The notes under the pieces were generated by a model that worked only from the letters and a program-made list of their open reading frames with translations, did no database searches and was not told the origin of the DNA. Shown here piece by piece: positions 14,536 through 24,320 of a stretch of 36,747 bases of DNA. The DNA comes from CAZOWL01 sp964583605 (lineage in GTDB: Bacteria; Pseudomonadota; Gammaproteobacteria; Chromatiales; Chromatiaceae), in NCBI GenBank assembly GCA_964583605.1, contig CAZOWL010000041.1, positions 1 through 36,747 on the forward strand, in the 5' to 3' direction. A program made the position numbers and the translations under genes. Each line of letters starts with the position of its first letter. The first letter of the stretch is position 1.

Positions 14536-15330
14536 GTGCGAACCATCGCTATCGCCAACCAAAAGGGTGGCGTCGGCAAGACCACCACAGCGGTGAATCT
14601 CGCCGCCTCGCTGGCCTCGATGAAGCAGCGCGTGCTGCTTGTGGACATGGATCCACAAGGCAATGCCACAATGGGCTGCGGGATCGACAAGAACGGGCTG
14701 GCCCATTCAACCTGTGATCTGCTGCTCGGCGATGTGCCACCCGAGTATTGTCGGTGTCATGTGAGCGAGCCAGACCCGGGATTCGACCTGTTGCCGGCCA
14801 ATGGTGACATGACCGCCGCCGAGGTCGGCCTCCTCGACTCCCCGTATCGGGAGCGGCGCCTGGGCCATGTGCTGGTCAGCATCGCCGAGGACTATGACCT
14901 GATCCTCATCGACTGTCCGCCATCGCTGAATATGCTGACCTTAAATGCCCTGGTCGCGGCGCAGGGTGTGCTGATTCCGATCCAGTGCGAGTACTATGCC
15001 CTGGAGGGTTTGTCCGCACTGCTCGGCACGATCGCGCAGGTGCGCGAGACGCGCAATGCGAATCTCCGGATCGAAGGCATCCTGCGCACCATGCACGACC
15101 CTCGCAACAACCTGGCGAATGAGGTCTCGACCCAGTTGATTACGCACTTTGCGGACCAGGTTTACCGGACCATCATCCCGCGTAATGTCCGTCTCGCCGA
15201 GGCACCGAGTCACGGCCTACCGGTGCTCCTATACGATAGGGCCTCGCGCGGTGCCGCGGCCTATCTTGCGCTGGCGAGCGAGGTGCTCGGTCGGCGCTCG
15301 ACGGAGCAAGCTCAGCCACAGTTGGCCTAG
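14536..15330 (+). CDS. parA: Chromosome-partitioning ATPase ParA (Soj)
   Basis: ParA is the Walker-type ATPase that moves ParB-parS complexes and helps segregate the origin region. From the GTG at 14536 it has 264 residues and opens as MRTIAIANQKGGVGKTTT, the usual start of chromosomal ParA, with the deviant Walker A Lys in KGGVGK. DMDPQGNAT carries the A' motif, and DLILIDCPPS is Walker B. A TTG at 14521, overlapping the rsmG stop, would add five residues. I prefer the GTG for its family-like N-terminus and the GAGG five bases upstream. There is no N-terminal HTH, as in chromosomal type Ib proteins. parB follows 17 bp downstream. Confidence 0.95.
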   Translation: MRTIAIANQKGGVGKTTTAVNLAASLASMKQRVLLVDMDPQGNATMGCGIDKNGLAHSTCDLLLGDVPPEYCRCHVSEPDPGFDLLPANGDMTAAEVGLLDSPYRERRLGHVLVSIAEDYDLILIDCPPSLNMLTLNALVAAQGVLIPIQCEYYALEGLSALLGTIAQVRETRNANLRIEGILRTMHDPRNNLANEVSTQLITHFADQVYRTIIPRNVRLAEAPSHGLPVLLYDRASRGAAAYLALASEVLGRRSTEQAQPQLA

Positions 15331-15347
15331 AGGGACGGTCAGAACCT

Positions 15348-16265
15348 ATGGCAGCACGAAAGAGGGGGCTCGGCCGGGGCCTCGACGCCCTGCTCGGAGG
15401 CGCGCAGGAGACCCCCATTGCCGGCGATACAGAGGACACCGATGAGGCGGCGGACAAGCAAGCTACGGTCTCGCGGGCCGTCACACAGCTCCCCGTTGAT
15501 CTCATCCAGCGGGGCCGCTATCAGCCACGGCGCGAGTTCGACCCGGACAGCCTGCGGGAGCTAGCCGACTCGATCGCCACCCAAGGGGTGCTGCAGCCGA
15601 TCGTCGTGCGACCGATCGCCGATGGCCGGTACGAGATCGTTGCCGGTGAGCGCCGATGGCGGGCAGCCCAACAGGCCGGACTCGCCGAGATCCCCGTCGT
15701 TGTGCGGGCCGTCGACGAGCCGACGGCAGTGGCCATCGCGCTCATCGAGAACATCCAGCGCGACGATCTCACGCCACTCGAAGAGGCGGGGGCCATGTAC
15801 CGTCTGCTCAACGACTTTGGCTTGACCCACCAACAGGTCGCCGAGGGCGTCGGCAAATCGCGCACGACGGTGACCAATCTGCTGCGCTTACTCGAGCTCA
15901 ATGACGACGTCAAAGGCCACCTGGACGCCGGCCAGATCGAGATGGGCCATGCCCGTGCGCTGCTCGGCCTCAAGGGTCGAGAACAGAGCCGCGCGGCCCG
16001 GGAGGTCGTCGCTCGTGGCCTGTCCGTGCGCGAAACAGAGCGGCTGGTGCGCCGCATGCAAGTCGCGGATCCCGAGCCGCCCCCGGGCGACACCCTCGGG
16101 ACCGACCGGGGCATCGACCCGAATATCCGCCGCCTCCAGGATGACCTCACGGACAAGCTTGGCGCCCGCGTGCAGATCCTCCCGGGGGCCAAAGGCAACG
16201 GGAAGCTGGTCATCGCCTATAACAGCCTCGACGAGCTAGACGGGATCCTCGCTCACATCCGCTGA
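15348..16265 (+). CDS. parB: Chromosome-partitioning protein ParB (Spo0J)
   Basis: ParB is the CTP-dependent DNA clamp that loads at parS sites and spreads, working with ParA and SMC. The 305-residue protein has an N-terminal ParA-interacting segment, RGLGRGLDALLGG (6-18), the ParB/Srx CTPase domain with GERRWRAAQ (100-108) and ENIQRDDLTPLEEA (134-147), and a helix-turn-helix at about 159-182 (THQQVAEGVGKSRTTVTNLLR). The C-terminal dimerisation domain ends with the lysine-rich part GKLVIAYNSLDELDGIL. It lies in one operon with parA. No parS palindrome was seen in this window, so the sites must be elsewhere. Confidence 0.96.
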   Translation: MAARKRGLGRGLDALLGGAQETPIAGDTEDTDEAADKQATVSRAVTQLPVDLIQRGRYQPRREFDPDSLRELADSIATQGVLQPIVVRPIADGRYEIVAGERRWRAAQQAGLAEIPVVVRAVDEPTAVAIALIENIQRDDLTPLEEAGAMYRLLNDFGLTHQQVAEGVGKSRTTVTNLLRLLELNDDVKGHLDAGQIEMGHARALLGLKGREQSRAAREVVARGLSVRETERLVRRMQVADPEPPPGDTLGTDRGIDPNIRRLQDDLTDKLGARVQILPGAKGNGKLVIAYNSLDELDGILAHIR

Positions 16266-16356
16266 CCACGGTCAATAGCGGCTGTCGCTACGCGCCGCAT
16301 GGTAAAGCGTAACAGTCGGAATTGGCCCCGGCACCAAAATACTGCGTGCGGTTGCA

Positions 16357-16386
16357 TTGACCGATTTACAAACCACCCCCTATAAT
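16357..16386 (+). promoter_or_regulatory. Sigma-70 promoter of the atp operon
   Basis: TTGACC (16357-16362) and a perfect TATAAT (16381-16386) are separated by 18 bp. Transcription would start near 16393, in the leader of atpI. It lies within the 5' part of an open frame that begins TTG at 16357, so the upstream codons of that frame cannot be the real atpI start. Confidence 0.82.
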
Positions 16387-16428
16387 TCGCGACCGGCAAG
16401 GAGAGGGCTTTGGCCACTTGTAGAACCA

Positions 16429-16818
16429 ATGGGCGCGCCTGACGCGCGGCAGGCCAAACGGATTGTTGTATTTCAATCTGTTGTGGCACTGGCCGCTGCC
16501 TTGGTCGGACTCGTCTTCGGTCTATCCGTCGCGTTGTCGGTCCTAATCGGGGCCGGCGTCTGTCTCCTAGCAAATGCCGTTTTCGCCATCTGGGTCTTTC
16601 GTGGCTATCGCGCGCAAGAGCCGGAAAGACTATTGATGCGTTTCTACGGCGCAGAGGCAGCCAAGATCGTTTTGATCCTCGGCCTTTTCGCCGGCGCCTT
16701 TCTTACCATCGAGGGGCTCAATCTTCCGGCGCTGCTCGGCGCCTACTTCGTCGTGCAGGTGCTACCGCCCGTGGTTGTCGCCCAAATAGACGCGCGAAAC
16801 TCATTTCGAGATACGTAA
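16429..16818 (+). CDS. atpI: ATP synthase subunit I
   Basis: AtpI is a small inner-membrane protein that assists assembly of the c-ring and perhaps Mg handling; it is not part of the final enzyme. From ATG 16429 the protein has 129 residues, like E. coli AtpI. Four hydrophobic spans are visible: about VVFQSVVALAAALVGLVFGL, LSVLIGAGVCLLANAVFAIW, KIVLILGLFAGAFLTI and LLGAYFVVQVLPPVVVA. The conserved QAKRIVVFQ and RFYGAEAAKI segments are present. AAGGAGAGG lies at 16398-16406, about 22 bases before the ATG, which is long; no better in-frame start was found after the promoter. atpB begins two bases after the stop. Confidence 0.88.
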   Translation: MGAPDARQAKRIVVFQSVVALAAALVGLVFGLSVALSVLIGAGVCLLANAVFAIWVFRGYRAQEPERLLMRFYGAEAAKIVLILGLFAGAFLTIEGLNLPALLGAYFVVQVLPPVVVAQIDARNSFRDT

Positions 16819-16820
16819 AG

Positions 16821-17666
16821 ATGGCTGCTTCCGAAACCTTAACGTCTCAAGAATACATTCGACACCATCTCACCAATCTCACCTTGGGCGTGCATCCCGA
16901 GCACGGCCTGAGCTTTGCGCACGACGCCGAAGAGGCGGCCGCGATGGGCTTCTGGGCGATTCATGTCGATACGCTCTTCTTCTCGATTGGACTCGGCGTT
17001 CTCTTCCTTTGGTTCTTTCACAAGGTCGCGCAGACCGCAACCAGCGATACACCGGGGCCTGCCCAGAACTTCGTCGAGGCGATCTTCGACTTCGTCGACG
17101 AGAACGTCAGGGGCTCATTCAGCGGCCAGAATCCGCTGATCGGACCTCTCGCCCTGACGATCTTCGTCTGGATCTTCCTGATGAACTTGATGGATCTGGT
17201 GCCAGTGGATCTCCTCCCATGGCTAGCCGGACTGATCGGCATCCATCACCTCAAGGTCGTGCCGACGACCGACCCCAATGCGACCTTCGGCATGTCCCTC
17301 ATGGTCTTCATCTTGGTACTCTATTACAGCTTCAAGGTCAAAGGCGTCGGCGGCTTCTTTGGCGAGCTGGCGTTGCAGCCCTTCGGCAAATTCGGTCTTC
17401 CAGCCAACCTGCTGCTAGAGGGTATCAATCTCCTATCCAAGCCGATATCCCTCGCCCTGCGACTCTTCGGCAACCTCTACGCTGGCGAGATGATCTTCAT
17501 CCTCATTGCCGTGATGTACAGCGGCGGTCTGGTTTTGGCGCTCTCGGGGGGCCTACTGCAGATCGGCTGGGCGATCTTCCATATCCTGATCATCACGCTG
17601 CAGGCCTTCATTTTTATGGTCCTGACCATCGTCTATCTCGACATGGCCCATCAGGAACATCATTGA
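16821..17666 (+). CDS. atpB: F1Fo ATP synthase subunit a
   Basis: Subunit a forms the two proton half-channels against the c-ring. The 281-residue protein has the expected membrane spans and the essential Arg in SLALRLFGNLYAGEM, near residue 215, which faces the c-subunit Asp. The C-terminal LQAFIFMVLTIVYLDMAHQEHH is characteristic of proteobacterial AtpB. It is the second gene of the operon, closely following atpI. No unusual residues were noticed. Confidence 0.97.
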   Translation: MAASETLTSQEYIRHHLTNLTLGVHPEHGLSFAHDAEEAAAMGFWAIHVDTLFFSIGLGVLFLWFFHKVAQTATSDTPGPAQNFVEAIFDFVDENVRGSFSGQNPLIGPLALTIFVWIFLMNLMDLVPVDLLPWLAGLIGIHHLKVVPTTDPNATFGMSLMVFILVLYYSFKVKGVGGFFGELALQPFGKFGLPANLLLEGINLLSKPISLALRLFGNLYAGEMIFILIAVMYSGGLVLALSGGLLQIGWAIFHILIITLQAFIFMVLTIVYLDMAHQEHH

Positions 17667-17795
17667 TTGCGCGTCGCCGTTCGGGGCTGCGCCGACCGAT
17701 TGGTATCCGTTTCTCGTTCATTCAGCATCTTTCTTTCAACCGACGACCGTCTCTGACTAGACCATTAGTCGCAGCACTTTAACCTGGGGGAACTC

Positions 17796-18047
17796 ATGGA
17801 GCTCGAAGTCGCACAAGCATTTGCACTTGCCATCAAGTACATTGGAGCAGGCCTCATGCTGGGGCTCGGGGCGGTTGGCGCCGGCGTGGGTATCGGTGTC
17901 CTCGGTGGCCGTTTCCTCGAAGGTGCGGCTCGCCAGCCCGAGCTGATCCCGATGCTGCGCACGCAGTTCTTCATCGTGATGGGCCTGGTCGACGCACTCC
18001 CGGTCATCGCAATCGCCATGGGCCTGTACCTGATGTTCGCTGCCTAA
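17796..18047 (+). CDS. atpE: F1Fo ATP synthase subunit c
   Basis: Subunit c is an 83-residue two-helix hairpin that forms the rotor ring. Helix 1 carries the Gly-rich AVGAGVGIGVLGGRF (26-40). The polar loop is ARQPEL (45-50), which contacts the F1 stalk. Helix 2 has the proton-binding Asp66 in GLVDALPVIAIAMGLY. There is no Na+-type ligand set (no Gln/Glu pair in helix 1), so a proton-coupled ring is expected. A strong GGGGGA precedes the ATG. The 129-bp gap from atpB includes a small GACTA/TAGTC hairpin, as is common before this highly expressed gene. Confidence 0.97.
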   Translation: MELEVAQAFALAIKYIGAGLMLGLGAVGAGVGIGVLGGRFLEGAARQPELIPMLRTQFFIVMGLVDALPVIAIAMGLYLMFAA

Positions 18048-18129
18048 GACCGATCCAGCCACCCGCCTGGCTCGAGGTCATCCGCCTTTCACCCTGATTC
18101 GGTACGAGGCCTAGGCACGAGACAATGCC

Positions 18130-18600
18130 ATGAATATCAACCTGACCCTATTCGCCCAGATGATCGCCTTTGCCGGGTTCGTCTGGTTTTGCATGAAATT
18201 CGTTTGGCCGCCGATCGTCAACGCGCTGCAGCAGCGCAAGGAGAAGATCGCGGAAGGCCTAGCAGCAGCCGAGCGCGGCCTGCGTGAGCGAGAGCTCGGA
18301 GAGCAGCGCGCGCTCTCGGTGATGAAGGACGCCAAGGCGCAGGGTGCCGAGATCGTCAACCAGGCTCAGCGTCGGGCCGCGGAGATCATCGACCAGGCCA
18401 AGCAGGACGCGCGCGTCGAGGGCGACCGTCTCGTCGCGGCCGCACAGGCCGAGATCGAGCGCGAGGTGAACCGTGCGCGTGAGGAGCTGCGCGAGCGGAT
18501 TGGCCAGTTGGCCGTCAGTGCGGCAGAGAAGATTCTTCAGAAAGAGATCAACGCGGCCTCCCATAAGAGCCTCGTAGACTCGTTCGCCAAGCAACTCTAG
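18130..18600 (+). CDS. atpF: F1Fo ATP synthase subunit b
   Basis: Subunit b is the peripheral stalk that holds the F1 head to subunit a. The 156-residue protein has one N-terminal membrane span (LTLFAQMIAFAGFVWFCMKF) followed by VWPPI, as in E. coli b. A long charged helix (about 35-145) is rich in Ala, Glu, Arg and Gln and forms the right-handed coiled coil. The C-terminus binds delta. It sits 82 bp after atpE and nine bases before atpH. Confidence 0.96.
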   Translation: MNINLTLFAQMIAFAGFVWFCMKFVWPPIVNALQQRKEKIAEGLAAAERGLRERELGEQRALSVMKDAKAQGAEIVNQAQRRAAEIIDQAKQDARVEGDRLVAAAQAEIEREVNRAREELRERIGQLAVSAAEKILQKEINAASHKSLVDSFAKQL

Positions 18601-18609
18601 GGCATCGCC

Positions 18610-19149
18610 ATGGCCGGAGAGATCACCACCGTCGCGCGGCCCTACGCCGAGGCTGTCTACAAGCTTGCACGCGAGACGGACTCCGTCGAGGACTGGTCAG
18701 GCGCTCTGGGCCTGCTCGCCGCGATCGCCGCAGACCCAGACATGGCCAGGCAGATCGCGAATCCTACGGTCCCTCGCGATCGTCTGCGCGACCTGATCCT
18801 GGATATCTGCGGCAGCGAGCTCCTGGACCAGGCAAAGAACCTGGTGCATGTCTTGGCCGCTAATGCCCGCCTTGGCGCTATCGGCGAGATCGCCCGCTTG
18901 TTCGAGGACCTTCGTGTCAGACAAAGGGGGCTGCGACAAGTGACCGTCCGCAGCGCCTATCCCCTCGCCGCGGATGATGAAAAGAGCCTTGCCGATATAT
19001 TGAAGTCTCATTTGGGCGGCGAGGTCGAGCTGGTCGTCGAGGAAGATCCCAGCCTCATCGGCGGCGTCGAGATCCGCGCCGGGGACCTGGTCATCGACGG
19101 CAGCATCCGCGGCAAGCTGCAGCGCCTGGCCACGCAACTGCAATTCTGA
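18610..19149 (+). CDS. atpH: F1Fo ATP synthase subunit delta
   Basis: Subunit delta joins the top of F1 to the b stalk. The 179-residue protein matches the family length. The N-terminal helical domain starts ARPYAEAVYKLARE, the usual OSCP/delta entry. The C-terminal half has VTVRSAYPLAADDEKSLADIL, then VEEDPSLIGGVEIRAGDLVIDGSIRGKLQRL, the most conserved part of the family. An AGGG lies shortly before the ATG. The atpA gene begins 13 bases after the stop. Confidence 0.96.
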   Translation: MAGEITTVARPYAEAVYKLARETDSVEDWSGALGLLAAIAADPDMARQIANPTVPRDRLRDLILDICGSELLDQAKNLVHVLAANARLGAIGEIARLFEDLRVRQRGLRQVTVRSAYPLAADDEKSLADILKSHLGGEVELVVEEDPSLIGGVEIRAGDLVIDGSIRGKLQRLATQLQF

Positions 19150-19162
19150 ACGGGTAACTGCC

Positions 19163-20704
19163 ATGCAACTCAACCCCTCTGAGATCAGCGATCTCATCAA
19201 GCAAAAGATCGAGCAATTCGAGCTCAAGACAGAGGCTCGGACCGAAGGCACGATTGTCAGCGTCACCGACGGAATCATCCGGGCACATGGCCTATCCGAC
19301 GCCTTGTCGATGGAGATGCTCGAGCTGCCCGGTAACACCTTCGCCCTGGCCCTGAACCTCGAGCGTGACTCCGTCGGGGCCGTGGTGCTGGGCGGCTACA
19401 CCCATTTGTCGGAGGGGGACTGGGTCCGCTGCACGGGTCGTGTGCTCGAGGTGCCGGTCGGCGAGGCCCTGCTCGGCCGCGTCGTGGACTCGCTGGGCGC
19501 GCCGATCGACGGCAAGGGCCCAATCAACGCCGCTGGCTCGTCACCGATCGAGAAGGTGGCGCCCGGCGTCATTACCCGTAAATCCGTGTCCGAGCCGGTG
19601 CAGACCGGGCTCAAGGCGATCGACTCGATGGTGCCGATCGGTCGCGGTCAGCGGGAGCTGATCATCGGTGACCGCCAGACCGGCAAGACGGCGGTCGCGA
19701 TCGATACCATCATCAACCAAAAGGGTACAGGCGTTAAGTGTATCTATGTCGCGATCGGGCAGAAGAACTCGTCGATTGCTGGTCTGGTCCGCAAGCTCGA
19801 GGAGCACGGCGCGATGGATCACACCATCATCGTCGCAGCACCTGCGGCGGAATCGGCCGCGATGCAGTACATCGCCCCTTACGCCGGCTGCGCGATGGGC
19901 GAGTACTTCCGCGACCGCGGCGAGGATGCCCTGATCATCTATGACGACCTCACCAAGCAGGCGTGGGCCTATCGTCAGGTCTCGCTCCTGCTCCGGCGCC
20001 CGCCGGGTCGTGAGGCCTACCCCGGCGATGTCTTCTACCTGCACTCGCGCCTCCTGGAGCGCGCGGCGCGCGTCACCGCCGAGTACGTTGAAGAGCTCAC
20101 GAACGGCGAGGTCAAGGGCCGGACCGGATCTCTGACGGCCCTGCCGATCATCGAGACCCAGGCCGGTGACGTCTCCGCGTTCGTGCCGACCAATGTCATC
20201 TCCATCACCGATGGGCAGATCTTCCTCGAAAGCGACCTGTTCAACGCGGGCATCCGCCCGGCGATCAATGCGGGCCTCTCGGTATCACGCGTCGGCGGTG
20301 CGGCGCAGACCAAGGTCATCAAGAAGCTCGGCGGCGGCATCCGACTGGCGTTGGCCCAGTATCGCGAGCTCGCTGCCTTCTCGCAGTTCGCCTCCGATCT
20401 CGATGAGGCCACGCGCAAGCAGCTCGAGCGCGGCCAGCGCGTGACCGAGCTGATGAAGCAGCGCCAGTACTCGCCGATGAGCGTCGGGCAGATGGCGGTC
20501 AGTCTATTCGCCGTCAACGAGGGCTACCTCGATGATGTCGACGTGCGCAAGGTCGTTGACTTCGAGAGTGCACTGCAGACCTATATGAAGACCAGTCAAT
20601 CCGCGCTGCTGCAGCAGATCGACTCCACCGGCGACTACAGCGACGAGGTTCAGCAGGGGCTTCACGCGGCGCTGAAAGACTTCAAGGCGACCAGTACCTG
20701 GTAG
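19163..20704 (+). CDS. atpA: F1Fo ATP synthase subunit alpha
   Basis: Alpha subunits alternate with beta in the F1 hexamer and hold non-catalytic nucleotides. The 513-residue length equals that of E. coli AtpA. The N-terminal segment LNPSEISDLIKQKIEQFE binds delta. The beta-barrel domain is followed by the P-loop GDRQTGKT (169-176). The signature PAINAGLSVSRVGG of the alpha/beta family is present, and the arginine-finger region SVSRVGGAAQT is intact. The C-terminal helical bundle ends KDFKATSTW. No anomalies. Confidence 0.98.
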   Translation: MQLNPSEISDLIKQKIEQFELKTEARTEGTIVSVTDGIIRAHGLSDALSMEMLELPGNTFALALNLERDSVGAVVLGGYTHLSEGDWVRCTGRVLEVPVGEALLGRVVDSLGAPIDGKGPINAAGSSPIEKVAPGVITRKSVSEPVQTGLKAIDSMVPIGRGQRELIIGDRQTGKTAVAIDTIINQKGTGVKCIYVAIGQKNSSIAGLVRKLEEHGAMDHTIIVAAPAAESAAMQYIAPYAGCAMGEYFRDRGEDALIIYDDLTKQAWAYRQVSLLLRRPPGREAYPGDVFYLHSRLLERAARVTAEYVEELTNGEVKGRTGSLTALPIIETQAGDVSAFVPTNVISITDGQIFLESDLFNAGIRPAINAGLSVSRVGGAAQTKVIKKLGGGIRLALAQYRELAAFSQFASDLDEATRKQLERGQRVTELMKQRQYSPMSVGQMAVSLFAVNEGYLDDVDVRKVVDFESALQTYMKTSQSALLQQIDSTGDYSDEVQQGLHAALKDFKATSTW

Positions 20705-20861
20705 AGACGTTGTCCCGACAATACCCCGGCATCCGGTCGCAGCGCCCAGCGCGGCCGCGATCCTCGGCTGGCGGCCGTCGCCCGGTGACTCGGCGACGCG
20801 CCGCCGGCGTGATCTCAATCCAGTAGGGTCCGCGCGGCCGCTGGGCTCGGAGCTTCGAGAT

Positions 20862-21725
20862 ATGGCAGGCGCCAAAGAGATACGTACCAAGATCAGTAGC
20901 ATCAAGAGCACGCAGAAGATCACGAAGGCCATGCAGATGGTCGCTGCGTCGAAGATGCGCAAGGCCCAGGATCGCATGGCCTCCTCGCGACCCTATGCGG
21001 AGAAGATGCTGCGAGTCATCCGGCATCTCTATCATGCGTCGCCGGAGTACCGCCACATCTATATGGATATCAAGCGCGAGCGCAAACGAGTCGGCTATAT
21101 CGTCGTATCGTCCGATCGCGGCCTTTGCGGTGGACTGAACAGCAACCTCTTCCGTCGCCTGCTCGCCGATGTCAAAGCCCAGCGCGAGGCGGGCCTCGAG
21201 ACGGCGTTCTGCACGATCGGCAACAAGGCGCTCGGCTTCTTCCGCCGCTTCGGCGGTCACGTCATCGGCCAGGCGACGCACCTGGGCGACAAGCCGCACA
21301 TCGAAGACCTGATCGGCACCGTCAAGGTCATGCTCGACGCCTACGCGGCCGGCGAGATCGATGCGATCTACATCGCCTTCAATACGTTCGTCAACACGAT
21401 GACGCAGCGGCCGACGATTGAGCAGCTGGTACCGATTAATGCCGAGTCCGAGGAGGGACGCACCCACCATTGGGATTACATCTACGAGCCCGATGCCCGC
21501 GTCGTGCTCGACGCCTTACTGACCCGCTATATCGAATCGCTGGTCTACCAGGCGGTAGTCGAGAACGGTGCCTGCGAGCAAGCGGCGCGGATGGTCGCGA
21601 TGAAGTCGGCCTCTGACAACGCCGGCAACCTGATCGATGAGCTGCAGCTCGTCTATAACAAGGCGCGTCAAGCGGCAATTACCCAGGAGATCTCGGAGAT
21701 CGTCAGCGGTGCCGCGGCGGTCTAG
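20862..21725 (+). CDS. atpG: F1Fo ATP synthase subunit gamma
   Basis: Gamma is the central rotating shaft. The 287-residue protein has the conserved coiled-coil start, AGAKEIRTKISSIKSTQKITKAMQMVAASKMRKAQ, and the matching C-terminal helix, ENGACEQAARMVAMKSASDNAGNLIDELQLVYNKARQAAITQEI. The central Rossmann-like domain contains VSSDRGLCGGLNSNLF. GGAG lies nine bases before the ATG. The preceding 157-bp gap after atpA is longer than others in the operon but has no evident terminator. Confidence 0.97.
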   Translation: MAGAKEIRTKISSIKSTQKITKAMQMVAASKMRKAQDRMASSRPYAEKMLRVIRHLYHASPEYRHIYMDIKRERKRVGYIVVSSDRGLCGGLNSNLFRRLLADVKAQREAGLETAFCTIGNKALGFFRRFGGHVIGQATHLGDKPHIEDLIGTVKVMLDAYAAGEIDAIYIAFNTFVNTMTQRPTIEQLVPINAESEEGRTHHWDYIYEPDARVVLDALLTRYIESLVYQAVVENGACEQAARMVAMKSASDNAGNLIDELQLVYNKARQAAITQEISEIVSGAAAV

Positions 21726-21813
21726 GCCCCCTCGCGAGCCGCCGCCCGATCCCCAACCGGATCCTATTGATTACGCAGTATCCAACAGCCGTAAGGCGAG
21801 ATGAGGAATACCT

Positions 21814-23190
<1,377 letters not shown>

Positions 23191-23212
23191 GCCGGAAGGG
23201 GGGATTTGACTG

Positions 23213-23638
23213 ATGGCGATGACGATCCACGTCGACATCGTGAGTGCCGAGGGGGCGATTCACTCCGGGCTTGCGAGTATGGTCTACGCCCCGGGCGAGA
23301 TGGGTGAGCTTGGAATCGCCCCCAGGCATACGCCTCTGATCACCCGGCTCAAGCCCGGTGATGTCCGAGTCGAACGGCAAGACGGCGAGATGGAGCACTT
23401 CTATGTCTCCGGGGGCATGCTGGAGGTCCAGCCGGACGTCGTGACGGTGCTCGCTGATACCGCGCTGCGCGCCCGCGACCTGGATGAGGCCGCCGCTCTG
23501 GAGGCGAAGCGCAGGGCCGAAGATGCGTTGGCGGGTCAGACCGCGGAGCTGGAATATGCCAAGGCACAAGCCGAGCTGGCCGAAGCCATCGCCCAGCTGC
23601 GAGCGATCGAGAAGCTGCGCAAGATGAAGGGCAAATAG
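23213..23638 (+). CDS. atpC: F1Fo ATP synthase subunit epsilon
   Basis: Epsilon binds gamma and the c-ring and restrains wasteful ATP hydrolysis. The 141-residue protein has the N-terminal beta-sandwich with MTIHVDIVSAEGAIHSG and PGEMGELGIAPRHTPLIT, typical of AtpC, and a C-terminal helical hairpin rich in Ala, Glu and Lys. Two close ATG codons (23213, 23219) are possible; AAGGGGGG lies upstream. It is the last gene of the atp operon, followed by a hairpin at 23660-23682. Confidence 0.96.
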   Translation: MAMTIHVDIVSAEGAIHSGLASMVYAPGEMGELGIAPRHTPLITRLKPGDVRVERQDGEMEHFYVSGGMLEVQPDVVTVLADTALRARDLDEAAALEAKRRAEDALAGQTAELEYAKAQAELAEAIAQLRAIEKLRKMKGK

Positions 23639-23659
23639 CGCCCCTCCAGATCGCCCCTT

Positions 23660-23682
23660 AGACCCCGCCACGCGCGGGGTCT
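23660..23682 (+). terminator. Probable terminator after the atp operon
   Basis: A perfect 9-bp stem, AGACCCCGC paired with GCGGGGTCT around a five-base loop, lies 21 bases past the atpC stop. The tail is CGTCC rather than a T-run, so intrinsic termination may be weak. Its position makes an operon end likely. Confidence 0.62.
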
Positions 23683-23806
23683 CGTCCATCCGGCGGCGGT
23701 GTGCGCCAGTCGTCGATTGTCACCGAATGAGGCCTTCCGGCCTGGCGTAAGGTGCTAATCTAACCCCATGCAGAGTTCCGCGCTCCGCGCCACGGGGGAA
23801 TCGCCC

Positions 23807-24295
23807 ATGTCTGATCAGGCTGTCGTTGCCGGCAAGCTCGTCTCGATCACCTACAGCATTCGCGATGAGGCCGGTACCCTCCTGGAGCACAACAACATAC
23901 CGGTCAGCTATATCCACGGCGGCCAAACCGAGCTGATCGGAGGCATGGATCGCGCCGTCGCCGGCAAGCACGCCGGCGACGAAGTCGACATGCTCCTCTC
24001 GGCTGAAGAGGCCTTCGGGCCTCACGACCCGAATCTGACCTTTACCGACGAGATCGACAACGTCCCGCCCGAGCTCCACTACGTCGGTGCCGAGCTGCCG
24101 ATGCAGAGCAGCGCGGGCGATGTCAGGACATTCTACGTCACGCGGATCGAGAACGGCTCGATAACGGTGGACGGTAACCATCCGCTTGCGGGCAGACGTC
24201 TGCGCGTACAGGTTCGCGTTCGGGAGGTGCGCGACCCGACCGAGCAGGAGCTCCTCGCCGATATCGCGCATCGGCCGCCGAGTGCCGTGCATTGA
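23807..24295 (+). CDS. FKBP-type peptidyl-prolyl isomerase (SlyD-like)
   Basis: The 162-residue protein is an FKBP-fold prolyl isomerase of the SlyD class, which catalyses cis/trans proline isomerisation and acts as a chaperone. It opens with VSITYSIRDEAGTLLE, then has SYIHGGQTELIGGMDRAVAGKHAGDEVDM, the FKBP entry containing the active-site Tyr/Ile region. An insert-in-flap domain follows (about 70-125, with EAFGPHD), and the FKBP fold resumes with GNHPLAGRRLRVQVRVREVRD. The His/Cys-rich metal tail of E. coli SlyD is absent. The frame opens at 23768, but ATG 23807 has CGGGGGAA six bases upstream. It sits between atpC and glmU, an extra gene compared with E. coli. Confidence 0.93.
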   Translation: MSDQAVVAGKLVSITYSIRDEAGTLLEHNNIPVSYIHGGQTELIGGMDRAVAGKHAGDEVDMLLSAEEAFGPHDPNLTFTDEIDNVPPELHYVGAELPMQSSAGDVRTFYVTRIENGSITVDGNHPLAGRRLRVQVRVREVRDPTEQELLADIAHRPPSAVH

Positions 24296-24320
24296 ACGCC
24301 AGGCAACAGGAGGGGACTCA

